Source: Utricularia gibba
Lineage: Eukaryota; Streptophyta; Magnoliopsida; Lamiales; Lentibulariaceae
Reading direction: 5' to 3'
Assembly (NCBI GenBank): GCA_002189035.1
Contig: NEEC01000486.1
Coordinates: 1-28,317, forward strand
Length of the DNA: 28,317 nucleotides
Under the pieces are notes generated by a model. The model was not told where the DNA came from and did no database searches. It worked only from the letters and a program-made list of their open reading frames with translations. Position 1 is the stretch's first letter. Each line of letters starts with the position of its first letter. Of the stretch, positions 11,252 through 22,685 are shown piece by piece. Both the position numbers and the translations under genes were made by a program.

Positions 11252-14200
11252 TTATTAACGTTCGGTTTTCAGGGGCTTCCTACAAGGTTTTTCAAGGAAC
11301 AACTTCTCGTTTTGTGTCGGCCACTCTCACTGGGCACTTGGTCCGGCGCTGCGTTCGGTCCGGCTCATGAGCCCAACCGGTGCGAGTCGACGAAAATAAT
11401 GATGCATTTGTTTAAAGTAAGATGTCACGTGCACCCCACATGATTTTTTCAACAACTTACTTTATACTTGAGTCTTGGGGGGCACCTAGAACGGGACAAA
11501 GGTCAGGTTGGGTTAGGGCCGAAAGTTAGTTGTAGCCTGGCAACTAAAGCGATGCACTTATTAACGTTCGGTTTTCAGGGCTTCCTACAAGGTTTTTCAA
11601 GGAACAACTTCTCGTTTTGTGTCGGCCACTCTCACTGGGCACTTGGTCCGGCTGCGTTCGGTCCGGCTCATGAGCCCAACCGGGTGCGAGTCGACGAAAA
11701 TAATGATGCATTTGTTTAAAGTAAGATGTCACGTGCACCCCACATGATTTTTTCAACAACTTACTTTATACTTGAGGAGGCGGTCTTGGGGGCACCTAGA
11801 ACGGGACAAAGGTCAGGTTGGGTTAGGGCCGAAAGTTAGTTGTAGCCTGGCAACTAAAGCGATGCACTTATTAACGTTCGGTTTTCAGGGCTTCCTACAA
11901 GGTTTTTCAAGGAACAACTTCTCGTTTTGTGTCGGCCACTCTCACTGGGCACTTGGTCCGGCGCTGCGTTCGGTCCGGCTCATGAGCCCAACCGGGTGCG
12001 AGTCGACGAAAATAATGATGCATTTGTTTAAAGTAAGATGTCACGTGCACCCCATGATTTTTTCAACAACTTACTTTATACTTGAGGAGGCGGTCTTGGG
12101 GGCACCTAGAACGGGACAAAGGTCAGGTTGGGTTAGGGCCGAAAGTTAGTTGTAGCCTGGCAACTAAAGCGATGCACTTATTAACGTTCGGTTTTCAGGG
12201 GCTTCCTACAAGGTTTTTCAAGGAACAACTTCTTTTTGTGTCGGCCACTCTCACTGGGCACTTGGTCCGGCGCTGCGTTCGGTCCGGCTCATGAGCCCAA
12301 CCGGGTGCGAGTCGACGAAAATAATGATGCATTTGTTTAAAGTAAGATGTCACGTGCACCCACATGATTTTTTCAACAACTTACTTTATACTTGAGGAGG
12401 CGGTCTTGGGGGGCACCTAGAACGGGACAAAGGTCAGGTTGGGTTAGGGCCGAAAGTTAGTTGTAGCCTGGCAACTAAAGCGATGCACTTATTAACGTTC
12501 GGTTTTCAGGGGCTTCCTACAAGGTTTTTCAAGGAACAACTTCTCGTTTTGTGTCGGCCACTCTCACTGGGCACTTGGTCCGGCGCTGCGTTCGGTCCGG
12601 CTCATGAGCCCAACCGGGTGCGAGTCGACGAAAATAATGATGCATTTGTTTAAAGTAAGATGTCACGTGCACCCCATGATTTTTTCAACAACTTACTTTA
12701 TACTTGAGGAGGCGGTCTTGGGGGCACCTAGAACGGGACAAAGGTCAGGTTGGGTTAGGGCCGAAAGTTAGTTGTAGCCTGGCAACTAAAGCGATGCACT
12801 TATTAACGTTCGGTTTTCAGGGGCTTCCTACAAGGTTTTCAAGGAACAACTTCTCGTTTTGTGTCGGCCACTCTCACTGGGCACTTGGTCCGGCGCTGCG
12901 TTCGGTCCGGCTCATGAGCCCAACCGGGTGCGAGTCGACGAAAATAATGATGCATTTGTTTAAAGTAAGATGTCACGTGCACCCCACATGATTTTTTCAA
13001 CAACTTACTTTATACTTGAGGAGGCGGTCTTGGGGGGCACCTAGAAGGGACAAAGGTCAGGTTGGGTTAGGGCCGAAAGTTAGTTGTAGCCTGGCAACTA
13101 AAGCGATGCACTTATTAACGTTCGGTTTTCAGGGGCTTCCTACAAGGTTTTTCAAGGAACAACTTCTCGTTTTGTGTCGGCCACTCTCACTGGGCACTTG
13201 GTCCGGCGCTGCGTTCGGTCCGGCTCATGAGCCCACCGGGTGCGAGTCGACGAAAATAATGATGCATTTGTTTAAAGTAAGATGTCACGTGCACCCCACA
13301 TGATTTTTTCAACAACTTACTTTATACTTGAGGAGGCGGTCTTGGGGGCACCTAGAACGGGACAAAGGTCAGGTTGGGTTAGGGCCGAAAGTTAGTTGTA
13401 GCCTGGCAACTAAAGCGATGCACTTATTAACGTTCGGTTTTCAGGGGCTTCCTACAAGGTTTTTCAAGGAACAACTTCTCGTTTTGTGTCGGCCACTCTC
13501 ACTGGGCACTTGGTCCGGCGCTGCGTTCGGTCCGGCTCATGAGCCCAACCGGGTGCGAGTCGACGAAAATAATGATGCATTTGTTTAAAGTAAGATGTCA
13601 CGTGCACCCCACATGATTTTTTCAACAACTTACTTTATACTTGAGGAGGCGGTCTTGGGGGCACCTAGAACGGGACAAAGGTCAGGTTGGGTTAGGGCCG
13701 AAAGTTAGTTGTAGCCTGGCAACTAAAGCGATGCACTTATTAACGTTCGGTTTTCAGGGCTTCCTACAAGGTTTTTCAAGGAACAACTTCTCGTTTTGTG
13801 TCGGCCACTCTCACTGGGCACTTGGTCCGGCGCTGCGTTCGGTCCGGCTCATGAGCCCAACCGGGTGCGAGTCGACGAAAATAATGATGCATTTGTTTAA
13901 AGTAAGATGTCACGTGCACCCCACATGATTTTTTCAACAACTTACTTTATACTTGAGGAGGCGGTCTTGGGGGCACCTAGAACGGGACAAAGGTCAGGTT
14001 GGGTTAGGGCCGAAAGTTAGTTGTAGCCTGGCAACTAAAGCGATGCACTTATTAACGTTCGGTTTTCAGGGGCTTCCTACAAGGTTTTTCAAGGAACAAC
14101 TTCTCGTTTTGTGTCGGCCACTCTCACTGGGCACTTGGTCCGGCGCTGCGTTCGGTCCGGCTCATGAGCCCAACCGGTGCGAGTCGACGAAAATAATGAT

Positions 14201-15607
14201 GCATTTGTTTAAAGTAAGATGTCACGTGCACCCACATGATTTTTTCAACAACTTACTTTATACTTGAGGAGGCGGTCTTGGGGGGCACCTAGAACGGGAC
14301 AAAGGTCAGGTTGGGTTAGGGCCGAAAGTTAGTTGTAGCCTGGCAACTAAAGCGATGCACTTATTAACGTTCGGTTTTCAGGGGCTTCCTACAAGGTTTT
14401 TCAAGGAACAACTTCTCGTTTTGTGTCGGCCACTCTCACTGGGCACTTGGTCCGGCGCTGCGTTCGGTCCGGCTCATGAGCCCAACCGGGTGCGAGTCGA
14501 CGAAAATAATGATGCATTTGTTTAAAGTAAGATGTCACGTGCACCCACATGATTTTTTCAACAACTTACTTTATACTTGAGGAGGCGGTCTTGGGGGGCA
14601 CCTAGAACGGGACAAAGGTCAGGTTGGGTTAGGGCCGAAAGTTAGTTGTAGCCTGGCAACTAAAGCGATGCACTTATTAACGTTCGGTTTTCAGGGGCTT
14701 CCTACAAGGTTTTTCAAGGAACAACTTCTCGTTTTGTGTCGGCCACTCTCACTGGGCACTTGGTCCGGCGCTGCGTTCGGTCCGGCTCATGAGCCCAACG
14801 GGTGCGAGTCGACGAAAATAATGATGCATTTGTTTAAAGTAAGATGTCACGTGCACCCCACATGATTTTTCAACAACTTACTTTATACTTGAGGAGGCGG
14901 TCTTGGGGGGCACCTAGAACGGGACAAAGGTCAGGTTGGGTTAGGGCCGAAAGTTAGTTGTAGCCTGGCAACTAAAGCGATGCACTTATTAACGTTCGGT
15001 TTTCAGGGCTTCCTACAAGGTTTTTCAAGGAACAACTTCGTTTTGTGTCGGCCACTCTCACTGGGCACTTGGTCCGGCGCTGCGTTCGGTCCGGCTCATG
15101 AGCCCAACCGGGTGCGAGTCGACGAAAATAATGATGCATTTGTTAAAGTAAGATGTCACGTGCACCCCACATGATTTTTTCAACAACTTACTTTATACTT
15201 GAGGAGGCGGTCTTGGGGGCACCTAGAACGGGACAAAGGTCAGGTTGGGTTAGGGCCGAAAGTTAGTTGTAGCCTGGCAACTAAAGCGATGCACTTATTA
15301 ACGTTCGGTTTTCAGGGGCTTCCTACAAGGTTTTTCAAGGAACAACTTCTCGTTTTGTGTCGGCCACTCTCACTGGGCACTTGGTCCGGCGCTGCGTTCG
15401 GTCCGGCTCATGAGCCCAACCGGGTGCGAGTCGACGAAAATAATGATGCATTTGTTTAAAGTAAGATGTCACGTGCACCCCACATGATTTTTTCAACAAC
15501 TTACTTTATACTTGAGGAGGCGGTCTTGGGGGCACCTAGAACGGGACAAAGGTCAGGTTGGGTTAGGGCCGAAAGTTAGTTGTAGCCTGGCAACTAAAGC
15601 GATGCAC
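11252..15607 (+). repeat. Block II: regular units with first small deletions (306-313 bp)
   Basis: There are 14 units, starting at 11252, 11558, 11868, 12178, 12489, 12800, 13112, 13424, 13737, 14049, 14361, 14674, 14986 and 15295. The unit at 11252 is 306 bp because it lacks a 7-bp GAGGCGG segment (junction near 11472) and one G. The other losses are one to four bases. Confidence 0.95.
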
Positions 15608-15915
15608 TTAAACGTTCGGTTTTCAGGGGCTTCCTACAAGGTTTTCAAGAACAACTTCTCGTTTTGTGTCGGCCACTCTCACTGGGCACTTGGTCCGGCG
15701 CTGCGTTCGGTCCGGCTCATGAGCCCAACCGGGTGCGAGTCGACGAAAATAATGATGCATTTGTTTAAAGTAAGATGTCACGTGCACCCCACATGATTTT
15801 TTCAACAACTTACTTTATACTGAGGAGGCGGTCTTGGGGGCACCTAGAACGGGACAAAGGTCAGGTTGGGTTAGGGCCGAAAGTTAGTTGTAGCCTGGCA
15901 ACTAAAGCGATGCAC

Positions 15916-16380
15916 TTATTAACGTTCGGTTTTCAGGGGCTTCCTACAAGGTTTTTCAAGGAACAACTTCTCGTTTGTGTCGGCCACTCTCACTGGGCAC
16001 TTGGTCCGGCGCTGCGTTCGGTCCGGCTCATGAGCCCAACCGGTGCGAGTCGACGAAAATAATGATGCATTTGTTTAAAGTAAGATGTCACGTGCACCCA
16101 CATGATTTTTTCAACAACTTACTTTATACTTGAGGAGGCGGTCTTGGGGGCACCTAGAACGGACAAAGGTCAGGTTGGGTTAGGGCGTTCGGTCCGGCTC
16201 ATGAGCCCAACCGGGTGCGAGTCGACGAAAATAATGATGCATTTGTTTAAAGTAAGATGTCACGTGGATTTTTTCAACAACTTACTTTATACTTGTCTTG
16301 GGGGGCACCTAGAACGGGACAAAGGTCAGGTTGGGTTAGGGCCGAAAGTTAGTTGTAGCCTGGCAACTAAAGCGATGCAC
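15916..16380 (+). repeat. Two units merged by a deletion of about 139 bp
   Basis: Reading left to right, half B runs normally to TTAGGGC at 16186, then jumps directly to GTTCGGTCCGG of the next unit's half A. The next anchor and about 139 bp are missing, with two or three bases of microhomology (GC or GCG) at the join. The same stretch also lacks CACCCCACAT (join near 16266) and AGGAGGCGG (join near 16295). Together with five single-base losses these account exactly for 465 bp instead of 628. It could be a real deletion or an assembly join. Confidence 0.88.
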
Positions 16381-16669
16381 TTATTAACGTTCGGTTTTCA
16401 GGGGCTTCCTACAAGGTTTTTCAAGGAACAACTTCTCGTTTTGTGTCGGCCACTCTCACTGGGCACTTGGTCCGGGCTGCGTTCGGTCCGGCTCATGAGC
16501 CTGCGAGTCGACGAAAATAATGATGCATTTGTTTAAAGTAAGATGTCACGTGCACCCCACATGATTTTTTCAACAACTTACTTTATACTTGAGGAGGCGG
16601 TCTTGGGGCACCTATCAGGTTGGGTTAGGGCCGAAAGTTAGTTGTAGCCTGGCAACTAAAGCGATGCAC
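16381..16669 (+). repeat. Shortened unit, 289 bp
   Basis: The deficit of 25 bases comes from one base lost in TCCGGCGC, about eight bases (CAACCGGG) after GAGCC near 16501, two G from the G run, and a 14-bp segment from CCTA to TCAGG near 16614. No inserted or substituted base is needed to explain it. Confidence 0.9.
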
Positions 16670-16973
16670 TTATTAACGTTCGGTTTTCAGGGCTTCCTAC
16701 AAGGTTTTTCAAGGAACAACTTCTCGTTTTGTGTCGGCCACTCTCACTGGCACTTGGTCGGCGCTGCGTTCGGTCCGGCTCATGAGCCCAACCGGGTGCG
16801 AGTCGACGAAAATAATGATGCATTTGTTTAAAGTAAGATGTCACGTGCACCCCACATGATTTTTTCAACAACTTACTTTATACTTGAGGAGGCGGTCTTG
16901 GGGGCACCTAGAACGGGACAAAGGTCAGGTTGGGTTAGGGCGAAAGTTAGTTGTAGCAACTAAAGCGATGCAC

Positions 16974-17236
16974 TTATTAACGTTCGGTTTTCAGGGGCTT
17001 CCTACAAGGTTTTCTTCTCGTTTTGTGTCGGCCACTGGGCACTTGATGAGCCCAACCGGGTGCGAGTCGACGAAAATAATGATGCATTTGTTTAAAGTAA
17101 GATGTCACGTGCTGATTTTTTCAACAACTTACTTTATACTTGAGGAGGCGGTCTTGGGGGGCACCTAGAACGGGACAAAGGTCAGGTTGGGTTAGGGCCG
17201 AAAGTTAGTTGTAGCCTGGCAACTAAAGCGATGCAC
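16974..17236 (+). repeat. Shortest unit in the window, 263 bp
   Basis: Four deletions account for all 51 missing bases: 11 bp between the T run and CTTCTCG near 17013, 6 bp in CTCTCACT near 17036, 26 bp from CACTTG straight to ATGAGCC near 17045, and 8 bp after CACGTGC near 17112. The rest matches the consensus exactly as far as I can read. Confidence 0.9.
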
Positions 17237-19395
17237 TTATTAACGTTCGGTTTTCAGGGGCTTCCTACAAGGTTTTTCAAGGAACAACTTCTCGTTTTGT
17301 GTCGGCCACTCTCACTGGGCACTTGGTCCGGCGCTGCGTTCGGTCCGGCTCATGAGCCCAACCGGGTGCGAGTCGACGAAAATAATGATGCATTTGTTTA
17401 AAGTAAGATGTCACGTGCACCCACATGATTTTTTTCAACAACTTACTTTATACTTGAGGAGGCGGTCTTGGGGGGCACCTAGAACGGGACAAAGGTCAGG
17501 TTGGGTTAGGGCCGAAAGTTAGTTGTAGCCTGGCAACTAAAGCGATGCATTATTAACGTTCGGTTTTCAGGGGCTTCCTACAAGGTTTTTCAAGAACAAC
17601 TTCTCGTTTTGTGTCGGCCACTCTCACTGGGCACTTGGTCCGGCGCTGCGTTCGGTCCGGCTCATGAGCCCAACCGGTGCGAGTCGACGAAAATAATGAT
17701 GCATTTGTTTAAAGTAAGATGTCACGTGCACCCCACATGATTTTTTCAACAACTTACTTTATACTTGAGGAGGCGGTCTTGGGGGGCACCTAGAACGGGA
17801 CAAAGGTCAGGTTGGGTTAGGGCCGAAAGTTAGTTGTAGCCTGGCAACTAAAGCGATGCACTTATTAACGTTCGGTTTTCAGGGCTTCCTACAAGGTTTT
17901 TCAAGGAACAACTTCTCGTTTTGTGTCGGCCACTCTCACTGGGCACTTGGTCCGGCGCTGCGTTCGGTCCGGCTCATGAGCCCAACCGGGTGCGAGTCGA
18001 CGAAAATAATGATGCATTTGTTTAAAGTAAGATGTCACGTGCACCCCACATGATTTTTTCAACAACTTACTTTATACTTGAGGAGGCGGTCTTGGGGGGC
18101 ACCTAGAACGGGACAAAGGTCAGGTTGGGTTAGGGCCGAAAGTTAGTTGTAGCCTGGCAACTAAAGCGATGCACTTATTAACGTTCGGTTTTCAGGGGCT
18201 TCCTACAAGGTTTTTCAAGGAACAACTTCTTTTTGTGTCGGCCACTCTCACTGGGCACTTGGTCCGGCGCTGCGTTCGGTCCGGCTCATGAGCCAACCGG
18301 GTGCGAGTCGACGAAAATAATGATGCATTTGTTTAAAGTAAGATGTCACGTGCACACACATGATTTTTCAACAACTTACTTTATACTTGAGGAGGCACCT
18401 AGAACGGGACAAAGGTCAGGTTGGGTTAGGGCCGAAAGTTAGTTGTAGCCTGGCAACTAAAGCGATGCACTTATTAACGTTCGGTTTCAGGGACAAGGTT
18501 TTTCAAGGAACAACTTCTCGTTTTTGTCGGCCACTCTCACTGGGCACTTGGTCGGCGCTGCGTTCGGTCCGGCTCATGAGCCAACCGGGTGCGAGTCGAC
18601 GAAATAATGATGCATTTGTTTAAAGTAAGATGTCACGTGCACCCCACATGATTTTTTCAACAACTTACTTTATACTTGAGGAGGCGGTCTGGGGGGCACC
18701 TAGAACGGGACAAAGGTCAGGTTGGGTTAGGGCCGAAAGTTAGTTGTAGCCTGGCAACTAAAGCGATGCACTTATTAACGTTCGGTTTTCAGGGGCTTCC
18801 TACAAGGTTTTTCAAGGAACAACTTCTCGTTTTGTGTCGGCCACTCTCACTGGCACTTGGTCCGGCGCTGCGTTCGGTCCGGCTCATGAGCCCAACCGGG
18901 TGCGAGTCGACGAAAATAATGATGCATTTGTTTAAAGTAAGATGTCACGTGCACCCCACATGATTTTTTCAACAACTTACTTTATACTTGAGGAGGCGGT
19001 CTTGGGGGCACCTAGAACGGGACAAAGGTCAGGTTGGGTTAGGGCCGAAAGTTAGTTGTAGCCTGGCAACTAAAGCGATGCACTTATTAACGTTCGGTTT
19101 TCAGGGGCTTCCTACAAGGTTTTCAAGGAACAACTTCTCGTTTTGTGTCGGCCACTCTCACTGGGCACTTGGTCCGGCGCTGCGTTCGGTCCGGCTCATG
19201 AGCCCAACCGGGTGCGAGTCGACGAAAATAATGATGCATTTGTTTAAAGTAAGATGTCACGTGCACCCCACATGATTTTTTCAACAACTTACTTTATACT
19301 TGAGGAGGCGGTCTTGGGGGGCACCTAGAACGGGACAAAGGTCAGGTTGGGTTAGGGCGAAAGTTAGTTGTAGCCTGGCAACTAAAGCGATGCAC
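17237..19395 (+). repeat. Block IV: mostly full units
   Basis: Units start at 17237, 17550, 17862, 18175, 18471, 18772 and 19084, with lengths 313, 312, 313, 296, 301, 312 and 312. The 296-bp unit lacks a 13-bp segment between two GGC triplets near 18396 and has GCACACACATG in place of GCACCCCACATG. The 301-bp unit has several small losses, including one in TTCAGGGGCTTCCTACAAGG near 18490. Confidence 0.93.
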
Positions 19396-20513
19396 TTATT
19401 AACGTTCGGTTTTCAGGGGCTTCCTACAAGGTTTTTCAAGGAACAACTCGTTTTGTGTCGGCCACTCTCACTGGGCACTTGGTCATGAGCCAACCGGGTG
19501 CGAGTCGACGAAAATAATGATGCATTTGTTTAAAGTAAGATGTCACGTGCACCCCACATGATTTTTTCAACAACTTACTTTATACTTGAGGAGGCGGTCT
19601 GGGGGGCACCTAGAACGGGACAAAGGTCAGGTTGGGTTAGGGCCGAAAGTTAGTTGTAGCCTGGCAACTAAGATGCACTTATTAACGTTCGGTTTTCAGG
19701 GCTTCCTACAAGGTTTTTCAAGGAACAACTTCTCGTTTTGTGTCGGCCACTCTCACTGGGCACTTGGTCGGCGCTGCGTTCGGTCCGGCTCATGAGCCTG
19801 CGAGTCGACGAAAATAATGATGCATTTGTTTAAAGTAAGATGTCACGTGCACCCCACATGATTTTTTCAACAACTTAGAGGAGGCACCTAGAACGGGACA
19901 AAGTCAGGTTGGGTTGGGCGAAAGTTAGTTGTAGCCTGGCAACTAAAGCGATGCACTTATTAACGTTCGGTTTTCAGGGGCTTCCTACAAGGTTTTTCAA
20001 GGAACAACTTCTCGTTTGTCGGCCACTCACTGGGCACTTGGTCATGAGCCCAACCGGGTGCGAGTCGACGAAAATAATGATGCATTTGTTTAAAGTAAGA
20101 TGTCACGTGCACCCCACATGATTTTTTCAACAACTTACTTTATACTTGAGGAGGCGGTCTTGGGGGCACCTTCAGGTTGGGTTAGGGCCGAAAGTTAGTT
20201 GTAGCCTGGCTAAAGCGATGCACTTATTAACGTTCGGTTTTCAGGGGCTTCCTACAAGGTTTTCAAGGAACAACTTCTCGTTTTGTGTCGGGGCACTTGG
20301 TTGCGTTCGTCCGGCTCATGAGCCCAACCGGTGCGAGTCGACGAAAATAATGATGCATTTGTTTAAAGTAAGATGTCACGTGCACCCCACATGATTTTTT
20401 CAACAACTTACTTTATACTTGAGGAGGCGGTCTTGGGGCACCTAGAACGGGACAAAGGTCAGGTTGGGTTAGGGCCGAAAGTTAGTTGTAGCCTGGCAAC
20501 TAAAGCGATGCAC
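19396..20513 (+). repeat. Block V: four consecutive deleted units (283, 278, 267, 290 bp)
   Basis: Units start at 19396, 19679, 19957 and 20224. The first and third share an identical 23-bp deletion joining TTGGTC to ATGAGCC (19484 and 20043). The second has lost 10 bp after CAACTTA near 19876 and the same 13-bp GGC-to-GGC segment seen near 18396. The third has also lost 15 bp between CACCT and TCAGG near 20171. The fourth lacks 12 bp near 20291 and 7 bp near 20301. All length deficits add up exactly as deletions from 314 bp. Confidence 0.92.
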
Positions 20514-22685
20514 TTATTAACGTTCGGTTTTCAGGGGCTTCCTACAAGGTTTTTCAAGGAACAACTTCTCGTTTGTGTCGGCCACTCTCACTGGGCACTT
20601 GGTCCGGCGCTGCGTTCGGTCCGGCTCATGAGCCCAACCGGTGCGAGTCGACGAAAATAATGATGCATTTGTTTAAAGTAAGATGTCACGTGCACCCCAC
20701 ATGATTTTTTCAACAACTTACTTTATACTTGAGGAGGCGGTCTTGGGGGGCACCTAGAACGGGACAAAGGTCAGGTTGGGTTAGGGCCGAAAGTTAGTTG
20801 TAGCCTGGCAACTAAAGCGATGCACTTATTAACGTTCGGTTTTCAGGGGCTTCCTACAAGGTTTTTCAAGGAACAACTTCTCGTTTTGTGTCGGCCACTC
20901 TCACTGGGCACTTGGTCCGGCGCTGCGTTCGGTCCGGCTCATGAGCCCAACCGGGTGCGAGTCGACGAAAATAATGATGCATTTGTTTAAAGTAAGATGT
21001 CACGTGCACCCCACATGATTTTTTCAACAACTTACTTTATACTTGAGGAGGCGGTCTTGGGGGGCACCTAGAACGGGACAAAGGTCAGGTTGGGTTAGGG
21101 CGAAAGTTAGTTGTAGCCTGGCAACTAAAGCGATGCACTTATTAACGTTCGGTTTTCAGGGGCTTCCTACAAGGTTTTTCAAGGAACAACTTCTCGTTTT
21201 GTGTCGGCCACTCTCACTGGGCACTTGGTCCGGCGCTGCGTTCGGTCGGCTCATGAGCCCAACCGGGTGCGAGTCGACGAAAATAATGATGCATTTGTTT
21301 AAAGTAAGATGTCACGTGCACCCCACATGATTTTTTCAACAACTTACTTTATACTTGAGGAGGCGGTTTGGGGGGCACCTAGAAGGGGACAAAGGTCAGG
21401 TTGGGTTAGGGCGAAAGTTAGTTGTAGCCTGGCAACTAAAGCGATGCACTTATTAACGTTCGGTTTTCAGGGGCTTCCTACAAGGTTTTTCAAGGAACAA
21501 CTTCTCGTTTTGTCGGCCACTCTCACTGGGCACTTGGTCCGGCGCTGCGTTCGGTCCGGCTCATGAGCCAACCGGTGCGAGTCGACGAAAATAATGATGC
21601 ATTTGTTTAAAGTAAGATGTCACGTGCACCCCACATGATTTTTTCAACAACTTACTTTATACTTGAGGAGGCGGTCTTGGGGGGCACCTAGAACGGGACA
21701 AAGGTCAGGTTGGGTTAGGGCCGAAAGTTAGTTGTAGCCTGGCAACTAAAGCGATGCACTTATTAACGTTCGGTTTTCAGGGCTTCCTACAAGGTTTTTC
21801 AAGGAACAACTTCTCGTTTTGTGTCGGCACTCTCACTGGCACTTGGTAGCGTTCGGTCCGGCTCATGAGCCCAACCGGTGCGAGTCGACGAAAATAATGA
21901 TGCATTTGTTTAAAGTAAGATGTCACGTGCACCCCACATGATTTTTTTCAACAACTTACTTTATACTTGAGGAGGCGGTCTTGGGGGGCACCTAGAACGG
22001 GACAAAGGTCAGGTTGGGTTAGGGCCGAAAGTTAGTTGTAGCCTGGCAACTAAAGCGATGCACTTATTAACGTTCGGTTTTCAGGGGCTTCCTACAAGGT
22101 TTTTCAAGGAACAACTTCTCGTTTTGTGTCGGCCACTCTCACTGGGCACTTGGTCCGGCGCTGCGTTCGGTCCGGCTCATGAGCCCAACCGGGTGCGAGT
22201 CGACGAAAATAATGATGCATTTGTTTAAAGTAAGATGTCACGTGCACCCCACATGATTTTTTCAACAACTTACTTTATACTTGAGGAGGCGGTCTTGGGG
22301 GGCACCTAGAACGGGACAAAGGTCAGGTTGGGTTAGGGCCGAAAGTTAGTTGTAGCCTGGCAACTAAAGCGATGCACTTATTAACGTTCGGTTTTCAGGG
22401 GCTTCCTACAAGGTTTTTCAAGGAACAACTTCTCGTTTTGTGTCGGCCACTCTCACTGGGCACTTGGTCCGGCGCTGCGTTCGGTCCGGCTCATGAGCCC
22501 AACCGGTGCGAGTCGACGAAAATAATGATGCATTTGTTTAAGTAAGATGTCACGTGCACCCCACATGATTTTTTCAACAACTTACTTTATACTTGAGGAG
22601 GCGGTCTTGGGGGCACCTAGAACGGGACAAAGGTCAGGTTGGGTTAGGGCCGAAAGTTAGTTGTAGCCTGGCAACTAAAGATGCA
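20514..22685 (+). repeat. Block VI: mostly full units (304-314 bp)
   Basis: Units start at 20514, 20826, 21139, 21450, 21760, 22064 and 22378, with lengths 312, 313, 311, 310, 304, 314 and 308. The unit at 21760 has lost most of GGTCCGGCGCTGCG near 21847, leaving GGTAGCG, and has a seven-T run at about 21941. The unit beginning at 22064 is a perfect full-length form. Confidence 0.94.

Larger units (their letters stand above)
15608..17236 (+). repeat. Block III: damaged units with large internal deletions
   Basis: Units start at 15608 (308 bp; its anchor has lost two bases), 15916 (a 465-bp merged pair), 16381 (289 bp), 16670 (304 bp) and 16974 (263 bp). This is the most disturbed stretch of the window, directly after 15.6 kb of almost perfect repeats. 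In the units I checked base by base, the length deficit is fully explained by deletions from the 314-bp form. Confidence 0.93.

Noticed and set aside
16187-16188. Insertion of a mobile element at the irregular unit near 16.19 kb
   Set aside because: Both sides of the join are satellite, there is no extra sequence and no target duplication; it is a deletion join.
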